Positions 1 through 7,961 of a DNA stretch of 10,832 nucleotides are shown piece by piece. Under the pieces are notes generated by a model, which saw nothing but the letters and a program-made list of their open reading frames with translations, searched no databases and was not told the origin of the DNA. The DNA is from Zarea fungicola (taxonomy: Eukaryota; Ascomycota; Sordariomycetes; Hypocreales; Cordycipitaceae): assembly GCA_900169235.1 (NCBI GenBank), contig FWCC01000658.1, positions 1 to 10,832 on the forward strand, given 5' to 3'. Numbering within the stretch: the first letter of the stretch is position 1; each line of letters starts with the position of its first letter. The position numbers and the translations under genes were made by a program.

Positions 1-2
1 GG

Positions 3-20
3 TTTTTTTGTCACCCCCTT
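3..20 (+). repeat. Left copy of window-end inverted repeat
   Basis: TTTTTTTGTCACCCCCTT is the exact reverse complement of bases 10815-10832. After one extra T the match resumes with GCTA and then partly (GGTA against CGTA). The similarity is seen directly; origin is discussed under findings. Confidence 0.85.
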
Positions 21-139
21 TGCTAGGTAAGTAGGTACTGGTAGGCTTGGATCCAGGCTTGGCCCGCCGCTACCCTACTGAACCTCCACAGTTTCCTCCA
101 GACTAAACCCAGTCCAGTCCAGACGAACCAGGACCTCCA

Positions 140-198
140 TCCAGCCAAACTCCAGCCAACTCCAGCCAACTCCAGCCAATCCAGCCAATCCAGCCAAG
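140..198 (+). repeat. Short tandem repeat (TCCAGCCAAC/T units) with two CCAAT boxes
   Basis: About six head-to-tail copies of a 9-10 base unit, TCCAGCCAAC drifting to TCCAGCCAAT, lie about 160-220 bp before the WDR48-like start codon. Where the unit ends in T it creates CCAAT pentamers at 176-180 and 185-189, the core bound by the fungal Hap/CBF complex. A related CCAGTCCAGTCCAG run lies just upstream at about 109-122. The repeat is seen directly; a regulatory role is inference. Confidence 0.7.
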
Positions 199-357
199 CC
201 ATGCCACGCGGGTGCTTCTCCCAACGGCCTGAGCTCCCAACCTTGCTCCCTGTTATTTGACTTCGTCATCCTAGCTGCTCGACTCTCCATGGTTTAAAAC
301 CCGGGTGTTCATTCCAATCCCACTGTCTACCCCGCGAAACATCTCGCACCCGTCATC

Positions 358-3300
358 ATGGCCATGGCCAAAAAGGCTCGTCAAAGAATTAGCTATGGTA
401 GGCCCGCTCCCCGGCGTCGTGTTTCTCTCCGCACCACCAGCACACGCACACATCATATCCGCCCTTCCCTCCCCTCCCCTCCCCTCCTCCTCGACCAAAT
501 AGGAACCTCTGCTGTCGGTCGCGTGGCATTGTCGCGATAACGTCTTGATTGCGGCTCAATCTTTGCCTACTGTACTCGGTTTGCTAATCTACCCTAGTTC
601 TTGAAAATGGCAAGTCTTCCGCCGGTGGCCACCGACTCGGCGTAAACGGTCTCGCTGTAGACTCGGAAAATGGCGTCCTGTACGTATACACACGAGACTC
701 ACCATGGCCATGATCGTGGAAACTCTAACTGACTGGCCTGCCATGTAGCTACTCGGGTGGCCGAGACGGCATAGTATGTGCCTGGGACCTTAACTTGCCG
801 ACCGAGAAATCCGCCACTTCGCAAACAAGCCCACACCCCGCGACGTCCAAATTCCGTGCTCAGACCCAGGCCCATATGCACTGGATCAACGACATTGCCT
901 TGGCTCAAACCAACACCGCTCTCGTCTCTGGCTCCTCAGATCTTTCCGTCAAGGTCTGGCGCCCCTACTCGGAGGAGAGCAATGCTGCGCACACTATTGG
1001 CGAGCATGCCGACTACGTCAAGTGTGTCGTCGCATCCAGAACCGACACCACATCAAACCTGATTGCTGCTGCCGGTTTAGACCGCAAGATTTGCTGGTGG
1101 GATCTCAACGGCAAAGGCAAGGCTCTGGAAATTGACGTTCGCGGTGAAGAGATACCCGAAAAGGGCTCCGTATACTCGCTCGCGCTCGGTCGTAGCATCG
1201 TCGCCAGTGGTGGCCCCGAAAAGACGATTCGTCTTCACGACCCCCGCTCCGGCTCCGAGGTTTCCAAGCTCATGGGTCATCTCGGCAACATTAGGTCCAT
1301 CCTTATTGACGACGCAGACGATACGATCCTCAGTGCCAGTGCTGACAAGACCATCAAGCTGTGGAGCGTCCGCGGTGGACGTTGCATGTACACTTTTACC
1401 ATGCATGAGGAAAGTGTTTGGTCGCTCTTCTCCAACGATCCCCGTCTCGGCATTTTCTACAGCTCCGACCGCAATGGCATGGTCGCCAAGACAGATGTGC
1501 GTGGCAGTTTTGACGATGTCGACAACGGCCTAAGCCTGGCGCTTGCCCACGAGCACATCGGCGTATCCAAGATTGTCGCCTCTCATGGCCACTTTTGGAC
1601 CGCTACAAACAGGTCGTCCATCAACCGATGGAGCGATTTCGATCTGGAGCAGGATCTCAACTTGCCCCAGCCCTACAAACACAGACGGTCCGCATCAGCC
1701 TTGACTACCAAGTCACGCCAGACGGCCACGGAACCCAGCGACGGCGCCAAAAAGGAAATTAGCCCTCAGTCCATTCTCAAGTTGTCCGCCATGGGCATCT
1801 TTTTACCCCGATCCAACACTGAAACAGATGCTGCCAACGCGGATAGCCCATCCCGACGGACCTCCGTTGCAGCCCAACCAGAACCGGAGCAGGAGATCAA
1901 GCCAATCTTTACCACGGCTGAGGAGACTCTTGAGGGTCAATTTGGTCTATTGAAACACAAACTTCTCAATGATAGAAAGCGTGTATTAACATTGGACACA
2001 GCTGGTGACGTGCTCTTATGGGATCTAATACAGGTACACCTCATGTTTTGCCCTCCCTTTTTGCGCTTTAGAGTTCAGCTAACCCTAGCAGTGTAAATCC
2101 ATCCAAAGTTTTGGAAAACAAGATTTAGAAGATGTCGCCGACGTTCTCAATACCAGGGAAGCGGTAGCCCCTTGGTGCTCGGTCGACCTTAGCTCCGGCA
2201 ATCTTACTGTCATTCTGGAACCGTATAACTGCTTCGACGCCGAGATTTATGCCGACGAATTAGATCTGGAAGACAAGATTGAGTTTCGAGAGGACCAGAG
2301 AATCAGTCTCGGACGATGGATCCTCCGCTATCTCTTTGCCAATCTCATTGACGAGGAGATTAAGCGAGACGAAGCATACCGTTACAAGATTAATGAGGAA
2401 GTGGAGAAGCGACTGGCCGCGGCTCCCAACGGGCTAAACATCACTCTAGGCTCAGCCGCTAATGATTCTGGAGACAACGCAGCGACTCCGCGGGCTGACG
2501 GCTTGCAGCCGGCCGTGACTCCAGGTATCGGCATTATCACTACGCCTGGTGTAGCTGTTGAGTCAAGCAGCACATCCCAGGCTGGTCGGCCATCCGCTGA
2601 CAAGAGCGATTATTTTACCACTGGCATTGCTCCTGTTGAGGTCGCGCCTAAAACCCCAGCCGTGGAGACGGCCGAGGGCAAGACCTCGACTGAGAATACC
2701 GAGAAGGGCAAGGAAAAGGAGAAGGAGAAGGAAAAGGAAAAATCGGCAGAAGGTGCCAAGTCGCCTAGCACACCTTTTGGCAAGAAATTCCGCATGTCGT
2801 TTAGCTCCAAGAAGCTTGGACGGTCGGCGTCACAAGCTACGCAGGAAAAGCCCGTTGTGGTTATTGATGAGAAGGCTGTCGAGTCAGAATCCTCTTCAAG
2901 CCATGAAAAGGAGGTGGATGATAGCTTTTATGGTGTGATTCAAAAAATTCGTCACGAATACGATAAACAGCTGTCAGAATCGCCAGATAAGCTGGTGGAG
3001 ACTCGTGTCACACCAAGTCTGGCCGTTGATACCCCTGTGTTAAAGCTGCCATCCGGCACCAAGGTCATCATCCAAGAAGAAACATCAGGCGGGAGTTCCA
3101 ACTTGTACCAGGGCACAGTGGAGACTGTCGGCAGAGATGCCGACATTATCGAGCAAAAGGCGCCCATGTGGCTCGGTGATTTGCTCCTGCAGAACCAGGT
3201 CCCTTTCAAGGAGCCCGTCAAGATTTCGTTCGTGCTCCATCCCATGGATGGTCTGCCAGCTGTAGCCACAGATGGCAGCAGTCGCCTCAATGCCAACAGG

Positions 3301-3612
3301 ATGCTGCGCGTCAAGAAGATTCTGGGCTACATTGCCGAACGCATTGAGCCGCCACCTGGGCCTGACGACGAACAAATGAAGCCGGAAGATTATCTCGAGC
3401 TCTACTGCAACGAGCAGCTCCTGGAACCAGTCCTGAGCCTAGCGACGCTACGCACGCACATCTGGAAGGGCGGCAACGATATTGTGCTGTACTACAAGAC
3501 AAACGGCCGCAAGACGCTACGGCCACTGCCCATGCCGGAGTCCGAGCCTGTGGAACAGACTAGCGTAGATGAAACGACACCGGCGAGCCCAGCTCCTGGC
3601 ACTGCAGTTTAA
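358..3612 (+). CDS. WDR48: WDR48/UAF1-type WD40 protein (Duf1/Bun107), ubiquitin protease co-factor
   Basis: Four exons: 358-397, 598-679, 749-2033 and 2092-3612, giving 2928 nt and 975 residues. The joins restore an unbroken frame with a fungal WDR48-like start ([10 protein letters not shown]). Residues 25-340 hold about seven WD40 blades, for example [12 protein letters not shown] at 43-54, SADKTIKLW at 238-246 and a degenerate sixth blade near 259-292. A disordered Ser/Thr-rich insert (about 340-435) precedes a last blade ending DVLLWDL (about 461-467). The rest matches the family's C-terminal DUF3337-type region: a conserved block at about 470-575 ([20 protein letters not shown]), a disordered linker with a Lys/Glu run at 673-686, and a ubiquitin-like end at about 770-950. 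Relatives (human WDR48/UAF1, S. pombe Bun107) bind and activate USP1/USP12/USP46 or Ubp9 deubiquitinases. Start choice: ATG 358 is first, but ATG 364, two codons later, is equally plausible. It converges with the SAM carrier gene downstream. Confidence 0.93.
398..597 (+). other. Intron 1 of the WDR48-like gene
   Basis: Donor GTAGGC follows AGCTATG. A CTAAT branch-like site lies at about 584-588 and the acceptor is CTAG ending at 597. Removing it gives ISYVLENG, as expected for fungal homologs. At 200 bases it is long for a fungal intron and contains a CCCTCC-type pyrimidine repeat at about 462-492. Confidence 0.85.
680..748 (+). other. Intron 2 of the WDR48-like gene
   Basis: Strong donor GTACGT, CTAAC branch site at about 724-728, acceptor TAG ending at 748; 69 bases. 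The splice restores VLYSGGRDG, the end of the first WD40 blade. Confidence 0.9.
2034..2091 (+). other. Intron 3 of the WDR48-like gene, tandem acceptor
   Basis: Donor GTACAC, CTAAC branch site at 2079-2083, and TAGCAG at the 3' end, so two acceptors lie three bases apart (2088 and 2091). Using 2091 gives DLIQCKSIQ; using 2088 adds one glutamine. Reading through instead meets an in-frame TAA at 2094-2096, so the intron must be removed to reach the conserved C-terminal region. Length 58 bases. Confidence 0.9.
2698..2745 (+). repeat. Lys/Glu-coding low-complexity run
   Basis: A purine-rich imperfect hexamer run (AAGGAG/AAGGAA) inside exon 4 encodes alternating Lys-Glu (residues about 673-686) in the disordered linker between the conserved DUF3337 block and the C-terminal ubiquitin-like part. 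Such runs often vary in length between strains. Confidence 0.8.
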
Positions 3613-4112
3613 CGAGTTTAAAGTCGCTTTTTTGTTTTTTCTCCAATTTGAGTTTTGTGCTCTTGGGTTCTGCACGATACTAGAGTTGATGCGATACCCA
3701 GGTAGGGGTGCGCAGATTGCTCACTCGCTCTCTCTTTCTTTGTTATCACATACCACAGCGAGGAGTTGTTATTGCTGTTGAATTTTGCTCAGAGATTTCG
3801 CCCATTTATTTCCCTTTTTTTTCCTCACTAAATAATCTGTAAGAAATATGGTGGTGGTAGTTTTATTGAGTAGTTGTGCTCTTTGCCTCTTTATTGATCT
3901 CCTATCTTCGCGTGTAATGTCTGACCGTTGTGGATCTTTCCCGTTTTATCTATATGTGTGCATATATATAGAACTTTTTGTAGTAGAATACAGTAACTTC
4001 CCATAAGTCTCGCCCCCAGTCTAGCATTCTCTTGATTTTGTACACTCCGTCATGGTTGCCCGCCATTCCTCCTCCAGCAGTAGATACATCTCTGGCCCTT
4101 TCTCGTCCGTCT
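3613..4112. other. Convergent intergenic region, two 3' UTRs
   Basis: 500 bases lie between the stop of the WDR48-like gene (+) and the stop of the SAM carrier (-). The stretch is T-rich, with runs such as TTTTTTGTTTTTT near 3627 and an alternating TATATG..CATATATATA segment at about 3950-3970 of the kind that positions fungal 3' end formation. No coding frame is convincing. Both mRNAs must end here, possibly overlapping tail to tail. Confidence 0.6.
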
Positions 4113-4976
4113 TCACGACGGCAGACCCAGCGTATTGACTACCCACTGATAACTCCCCAAGAAGATGGCTCCGCCAATCGATATCCAGGTCACCCTGGGC
4201 ACGACGCCTGCGAAAAATGGCCTCACGCCTTCCTCTCGCACCATCTTGCCAAACACGCCAGCGACCGTTACCTGCTCCGTCGTGGACAGCATGACCCTCG
4301 TCTTGAGCACGTCGAGCGGCGTCGTCGCGGCCGCGGCCACGGCGCCGGCCACGCTCCCAAACACGGCGCTCTCCGCCGCCCGCACCCGCGCCTCCCCCGT
4401 CGTCCGCCTGCGCCATGCCTTCATGCTCTCCCACAGCGGAAACTGGATGACGGTAAACGGCACCTCGCGGAAGACGGTGATGCCCCACCCGCGATACAGG
4501 GCGCGCCAGACGGCCGACACACCGCCGCCGTGGGCAGACTGGGCCAGGATGGCGCGCAGCGCGCGCGCCGAGGAGCCGCCGTGCTGGCCGGCCTGCGCGC
4601 GCTGCTTGACGACCTCGGTGGGCACGCGCACCGCGCACGCGGCAATCTCCCCGAGGCTGGCCGCGGCCATGTGCGCGAGGGCGTTGCCGCCGCCGCCGCC
4701 CTGGGTGGTCATCTGCGGGAGCGTGGTCCGCGCCAAGAACTGCTTGGTCGACTCGTAGGTGCAGAAGAAGAAGGCAGCGCCGGGGGCGGAGCCGACAACG
4801 GCGGAGCCGATGCCGCGATAGATACCGGTGAAGCCGCCAGACGCGAAGAAGCCGGCCGACGACTGTAGGCGCGTCTTGAGGGTGTCGAGGGGGAAGAGGG
4901 AGAGGTCAACCGTGGTGCCGGCGACAGCACCGGCTATGAGGGCGGTGCGGAAGGGTGTGGGTTGTTGAGCGTCCAT
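4113..4976 (-). CDS. PET8: Mitochondrial S-adenosylmethionine carrier (Pet8/SAMC type)
   Basis: Intronless frame of 287 residues, close to the size of yeast Pet8. Its three repeats of about 95 residues define the mitochondrial carrier (SLC25) family, each with the Px[DE]xx[KR] signature: PLDTLK at 29-34, PTEVVK at 119-124 and PLDVLK at 220-225, followed by IYRG (52-55), LYRGWG (160-165) and FFAGVVPR (254-261). Overall sequence style (AGAVAGTTVDLSLFPLDTLK at the start, FREVPFTVIQFPLWE at 169-183) matches the SAM carrier subfamily, which exchanges cytosolic S-adenosylmethionine for matrix S-adenosylhomocysteine across the inner membrane to feed mitochondrial methylation and lipoate/biotin synthesis. 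The substrate is assigned from subfamily resemblance, not from a tested motif. A Gly run (93-97) sits in the first inter-repeat loop. GC content is very high, which creates long antisense open frames. Start: the first ATG, context GGACGCTC just inside; no upstream in-frame alternative is needed. Confidence 0.9.
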   Translation of the reverse strand: MDAQQPTPFRTALIAGAVAGTTVDLSLFPLDTLKTRLQSSAGFFASGGFTGIYRGIGSAVVGSAPGAAFFFCTYESTKQFLARTTLPQMTTQGGGGGNALAHMAAASLGEIAACAVRVPTEVVKQRAQAGQHGGSSARALRAILAQSAHGGGVSAVWRALYRGWGITVFREVPFTVIQFPLWESMKAWRRRTTGEARVRAAESAVFGSVAGAVAAAATTPLDVLKTRVMLSTTEQVTVAGVFGKMVREEGVRPFFAGVVPRVTWISIGGAIFLGSYQWVVNTLGLPS

Positions 4977-5582
4977 GGCTCGGGCGGCTAGCTTCGATTC
5001 GTTCGTTATGGGATTGACAGAGAGAGAGGAAGAAGAAAAACAGAAGCGAGGGAAAAAACTGTAATTACTTCATTCGGTAGAGAGACGAATTGTGAAATTG
5101 GCCCGAATGGGCCGGAATGGAAAGTGCTCGTGTGCCGTTGGGAAGCGAGATATATAAAGTATTACATGAGCAATTGTCATTTCCAATGGAAATTGGTGAA
5201 GTTCCTCAAGCCTTATCGATACCGAGTAGTAGCTAAGGCGCGGCTGCGACCGGCCGACGATGACGGAGTTTTGCTCGGGGACTGCTCTATGCTAGTTCAC
5301 TACCCTATGGCTGATTCTGGATTTTATCAACTTCGTTACTACAGGCAAACAAGGACTGATGGGGACTGAATATTGTTATTAATCGAGTTAAATGATCTGT
5401 TTTCATTCAATCTGGTTTTTTGCGCTAAAATTGATTTCATTCACAGCGTGTTGCTGCAACCGCCTCTTACGTTGCGCGTACAGTTAACTTGGTTGACTAC
5501 TATGGTGAGTTGGTTTGTGCAGTACTGCAGCTGTATTGCAGGCAATGAACTTGATCCAACTACTAGCCGAGGTGAAAGTTGA
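4977..5582. other. Promoter region of the SAM carrier gene and 3' region of the small mitochondrial gene
   Basis: No gene is recognised. Next to the carrier start, 5020-5040 is purine-rich on the plus strand, so the leader would carry a CT-rich tract. An ATTGG (CCAAT on the minus strand) lies at 5097-5101, overlapping a GGCCC-GAAT-GGGCC inverted repeat at 5100-5113. TATATAAA lies at about 5151-5158, and an inverted repeat ATTTCC-AAT-GGAAAT at 5179-5193 contains a further CCAAT. The perfect 12-base palindrome TGCAGTACTGCA is at 5518-5529. These are seen directly; promoter roles are inference. Confidence 0.5.
5097..5101 (-). promoter_or_regulatory. Candidate CCAAT box upstream of the SAM carrier
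   Basis: ATTGG on the plus strand reads CCAAT toward the carrier gene, about 120 bp before its start codon, a usual distance for the Hap/CBF complex, which governs many mitochondrial genes in fungi. A five-base match is weak by itself. Confidence 0.35.
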
Positions 5583-6020
5583 TTACATGCCCTCTTGATG
5601 GCTCGTCCCAGTGCGATTTGTCTCTTCTGCTGCCGTCTTGGTTCTTTCCTGCAGCGCCTCCACGCTCTCCCTGGCGCCAATCTGCTGGCCCTTGTCTGCT
5701 TTGATGGCCTCTTCACTATCTGACGCCAGCTCTCGCTTCCAGTGTCCGGTGCCGCTCTGCTGCTTCCGGATGGAGTCTAATTTGTGCCTGTCGACGTCGT
5801 TGTCCAAGTCTGCTCACAATTCAATTAGCTTCCACCGGCTTCTTCTTTATCGTGGAATAGCAGATATATGGGGGGAAGGGGGAGAAGTGCGGGAGAACCA
5901 ACGTGAGCTGGATTCCTTGTGGTTGCGAATGCTTGATGTCGACAGCGGCATGCGTCGTACTGCTACCAACTGGCCGGTGAAGCGAGCGAAGCGGGGTAGA
6001 ATATTACTGGATGTGAGCAT
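5583..6020 (-). CDS. Small presequence-bearing mitochondrial protein, two exons
   Basis: Exon 1 is 6020-5903 and exon 2 is 5809-5583, joined across a 93-base intron to give 345 nt and 114 residues. Residues 1-34 have the make-up of a mitochondrial targeting peptide: Arg at 10, 13, 22, 23 and 32, many Ser/Thr and hydrophobic residues, and no acidic residue (MLTSSNILPRFARFTG..). A protease cleavage near RRM (22-24) is possible. The remainder is hydrophilic and helix-prone, with HKLDSIRKQQ, then SGTGHWKRELASDSEEAIKAD, then a Glu/Lys/Gln-rich tail predicted as a coiled helix. The GxGHWKxELASxSE block resembles a small uncharacterised fungal mitochondrial family I recall only loosely; no function is assigned. 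The ATG at 6020 is chosen because the frame upstream loses presequence character. The exon 1 donor (GTTGGT) is weaker than usual. A longer open frame on the opposite strand (5611-6153) probably hides this gene from simple callers. Confidence 0.75.
5810..5902 (-). other. Intron of the small mitochondrial protein gene
   Basis: Read on the minus strand: donor GTTGGT at 5902, branch-like GCTAATTGA at about 5822-5830, acceptor GCAG ending at 5810; 93 bases, phase 1. The splice joins KESSS to HLDNDVDRHK and keeps frame to the TAA at 5583-5585. The donor is a non-ideal GTNNGT, so its exact position is the less certain edge. Confidence 0.7.
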
Positions 6021-7961
6021 GATGATAAAAATTTCCTTATTTTTTGATGTTAGTAAACCAGACAACCTGAACTTAATTGCAATGCCACCAACTGCGAAGG
6101 TGCAGCAATATATACAGGTCGACATACCAGGGACGGCGGTGATGGTAGATTGAGGAGAAAGACGAGCGGAAAAGAAAAGGCCCTAAAATTGCTATTTAAA
6201 ATGACCCAATTGCAAAACCTCACTTTGCAACCCTCCCCTCCCACCTTGTGCATTCGAGTCGGTTCCTGCTGTGCGAGGACGAGGGTTGTGACGTCAGAAT
6301 GACAATGGCATCGGGTGGATGCTCCGTAACAAGGTGGTGATGGAAAAGAGGCCAGCATGTGTAGACGAGGTGACGGTCAAAACTTAGCTCAATAAAATAG
6401 TTGGATATAAATATCTCAGCTCTGTAAGAACGCAGGCGGTAAATCTCGAGCTTCAGAGATGGTCTTGGTGGGTGTCGACCATGCTGCAGCACCAGTTCCA
6501 AAGTCTACACATACCAGAATGTTCAACAAAAATATGCCGTCCTTGCAAGCATCATCCGCGACATTACAACATGTTAGTTACGTTAAAACATGGTAAACAA
6601 GGTAGTGTATAACAATCATGTATTCATCTGCAGGCTTTCAAGCCGCGGTATCAACCAGCGCCGTATCCAAAATATGTGCACTTCCCAAGTCGCAACACCA
6701 CGAAACTCAATGGTTCCGACAACAAGTCCCAGATAATATAAGACCCCACCGAATAATAAAGTACCCAGATTCGTTCATAAACCTCGCAGATGCTTTGCAG
6801 AAACCAAACCCTATCCGGACAAACAAAACAAAAAAAGTAACACAGCTAGTCCCCTATTCAAGGGACGAAAATATGAAAAAATCAAACAGAACCCTTCAGC
6901 CCAGAAGATGCCAAGAAACCAAATGTCTCGCCCTAACCCGCTCGCGGCAGGCAGTAATAAATAATAGGTAATAAATGTGATCCAGACCAGAAAAGGTAAC
7001 ACATGGACCGAATTCAAAAGTTGCTCGCCGTCATTGTACAACAAAAATCAGAAAATGGACAGTCGCCGCATTCCCAAAACAATTCGTCGCACAAAAGTAG
7101 CCGAAACACGGCAGCGCACCAAAACACCAAGGTCGACAAGCTCCCAAACCGGGAGGCTTGCTTCGGCATCGCCACACCAGAGCAAGTCACCGCTTGCAAT
7201 CCCTATGACAGCAGCTAACCCGAGAACCAATTGCCCAGATGTAAAAAACACCATGAATAATAAAACCCCCCCGTCATAAAAACAAGAACACCTCTTTCTA
7301 GAAAGTCTTTTTGAAATTTGATGCCGTGAGACCTCACATCCTTGATGAGACCACACATTTCGTTTTGTGATGCCATGTGTCACGCGCCAGACGCGAACAT
7401 GCAAAAGCCGTAAAACACAAAGACATTGCTTCGGTACCCAGAAATGCAAACCGTAGTGTATGCCAAAAATAAAAAAAAAATCTTCCGTGTGAAAAACGCC
7501 CGTTTATGCTCGAATGGCCTCATTGAGGCAGAGCAGATGAAAATGAGGATAAAAACAAACCAAAAGCAAATGTGGTATCGATCTTTTTTCGTTGCATCGC
7601 GCCGGTATATCCTCGTATAAACTTGTGTCTGTGTAAAAAAAAACACTAAGAAAGGGGGTATGTCGATTATAGTTGCTTGTACAATGCGAGCCAACAGTCG
7701 AGGACGGAAGAGGTCTCGCAGCCTCACCGTCAAGGCACTTGCCCAAGAGAGAGGAGTCCAGCCGAGAAAAAAGTTGGAACCAAGTGTTTGGTTTTATCTT
7801 ATTTTCATTCCCATCTAGCTCACCAGAACGAAAAGCGACCAAGAGAATATATGAATGTATCCAGTTGGAAGAAACGGGGCCGCGGCAGAGCGGCACAATC
7901 CCGGTCTCGCGCTGCACATTTCATCGGGAGATTGTGTACGCTAGACCGGAAAGCGGCAGCT
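6021..7961. other. Long region without a convincing gene
   Basis: The right-hand end must hold the 3' UTR of the minus-strand gene that stops at 7962, and the left-hand end the promoter of the small mitochondrial gene (TTTAAATA-like box at about 6193-6200 on the minus strand; TGACGTCA at 6289-6296). From about 6600 to 7650 the plus strand is A-rich (runs such as ACAAAACAAAAAAAG), so the minus strand is T-rich. The open frames here, up to 133 codons, are hydrophobic or Cys-rich on one strand or low-complexity on the other and match no family I recognise. I see no tRNA-like fold or transposon remnant. A long 3' UTR or a non-coding transcript is possible. Confidence 0.5.
6289..6296. promoter_or_regulatory. 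Perfect CRE palindrome TGACGTCA
   Basis: TGACGTCA is the full ATF/CREB site recognised by fungal bZIP regulators of the Atf1/AtfA/Sko1 type. It lies about 270 bp upstream of the small mitochondrial gene's start codon, within normal fungal promoter distance, and far from the other genes. The site is seen; use by the neighbouring gene is inference. Confidence 0.45.

Larger units (their letters stand above)
1..357. other. Upstream region of the WDR48-like gene
   Basis: No gene is visible here. The stretch holds the left copy of the window-end inverted repeat (3-20), a TAGGTAAGTAGGTACTGG motif cluster, a short tandem array with two CCAAT boxes (140-198), and two short upstream reading frames: a 19-codon frame at 201-260 and the two-codon frame ATG GTT TAA at 289-297. 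The open frames on either strand have no protein-like character and are treated as chance. It most likely contains the promoter and 5' leader of the gene beginning at 358; the transcription start cannot be fixed from sequence. Confidence 0.6.

Noticed and set aside
4032..4868. 278-codon open frame on the plus strand over the SAM carrier
   Set aside because: It is antisense to a clear mitochondrial carrier. Its product is rich in Arg, His, Gly and Ala with no domain, which is the expected shadow of a very GC-rich gene. The 197-codon frame at 4165-4758 and the minus-strand frame at 4021-4638 are rejected for the same reason.
5611..6153. 180-codon open frame on the plus strand
   Set aside because: It lies opposite the two-exon small mitochondrial gene, has no recognisable domain, and crosses that gene's intron. 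The minus-strand model has a presequence, splice signals and a conserved-looking block.
7048..7449. 133-codon hydrophobic frame on the minus strand
   Set aside because: It looks membrane-like only because the strand is T-rich. There is no regular transmembrane pattern, family resemblance or good start context.
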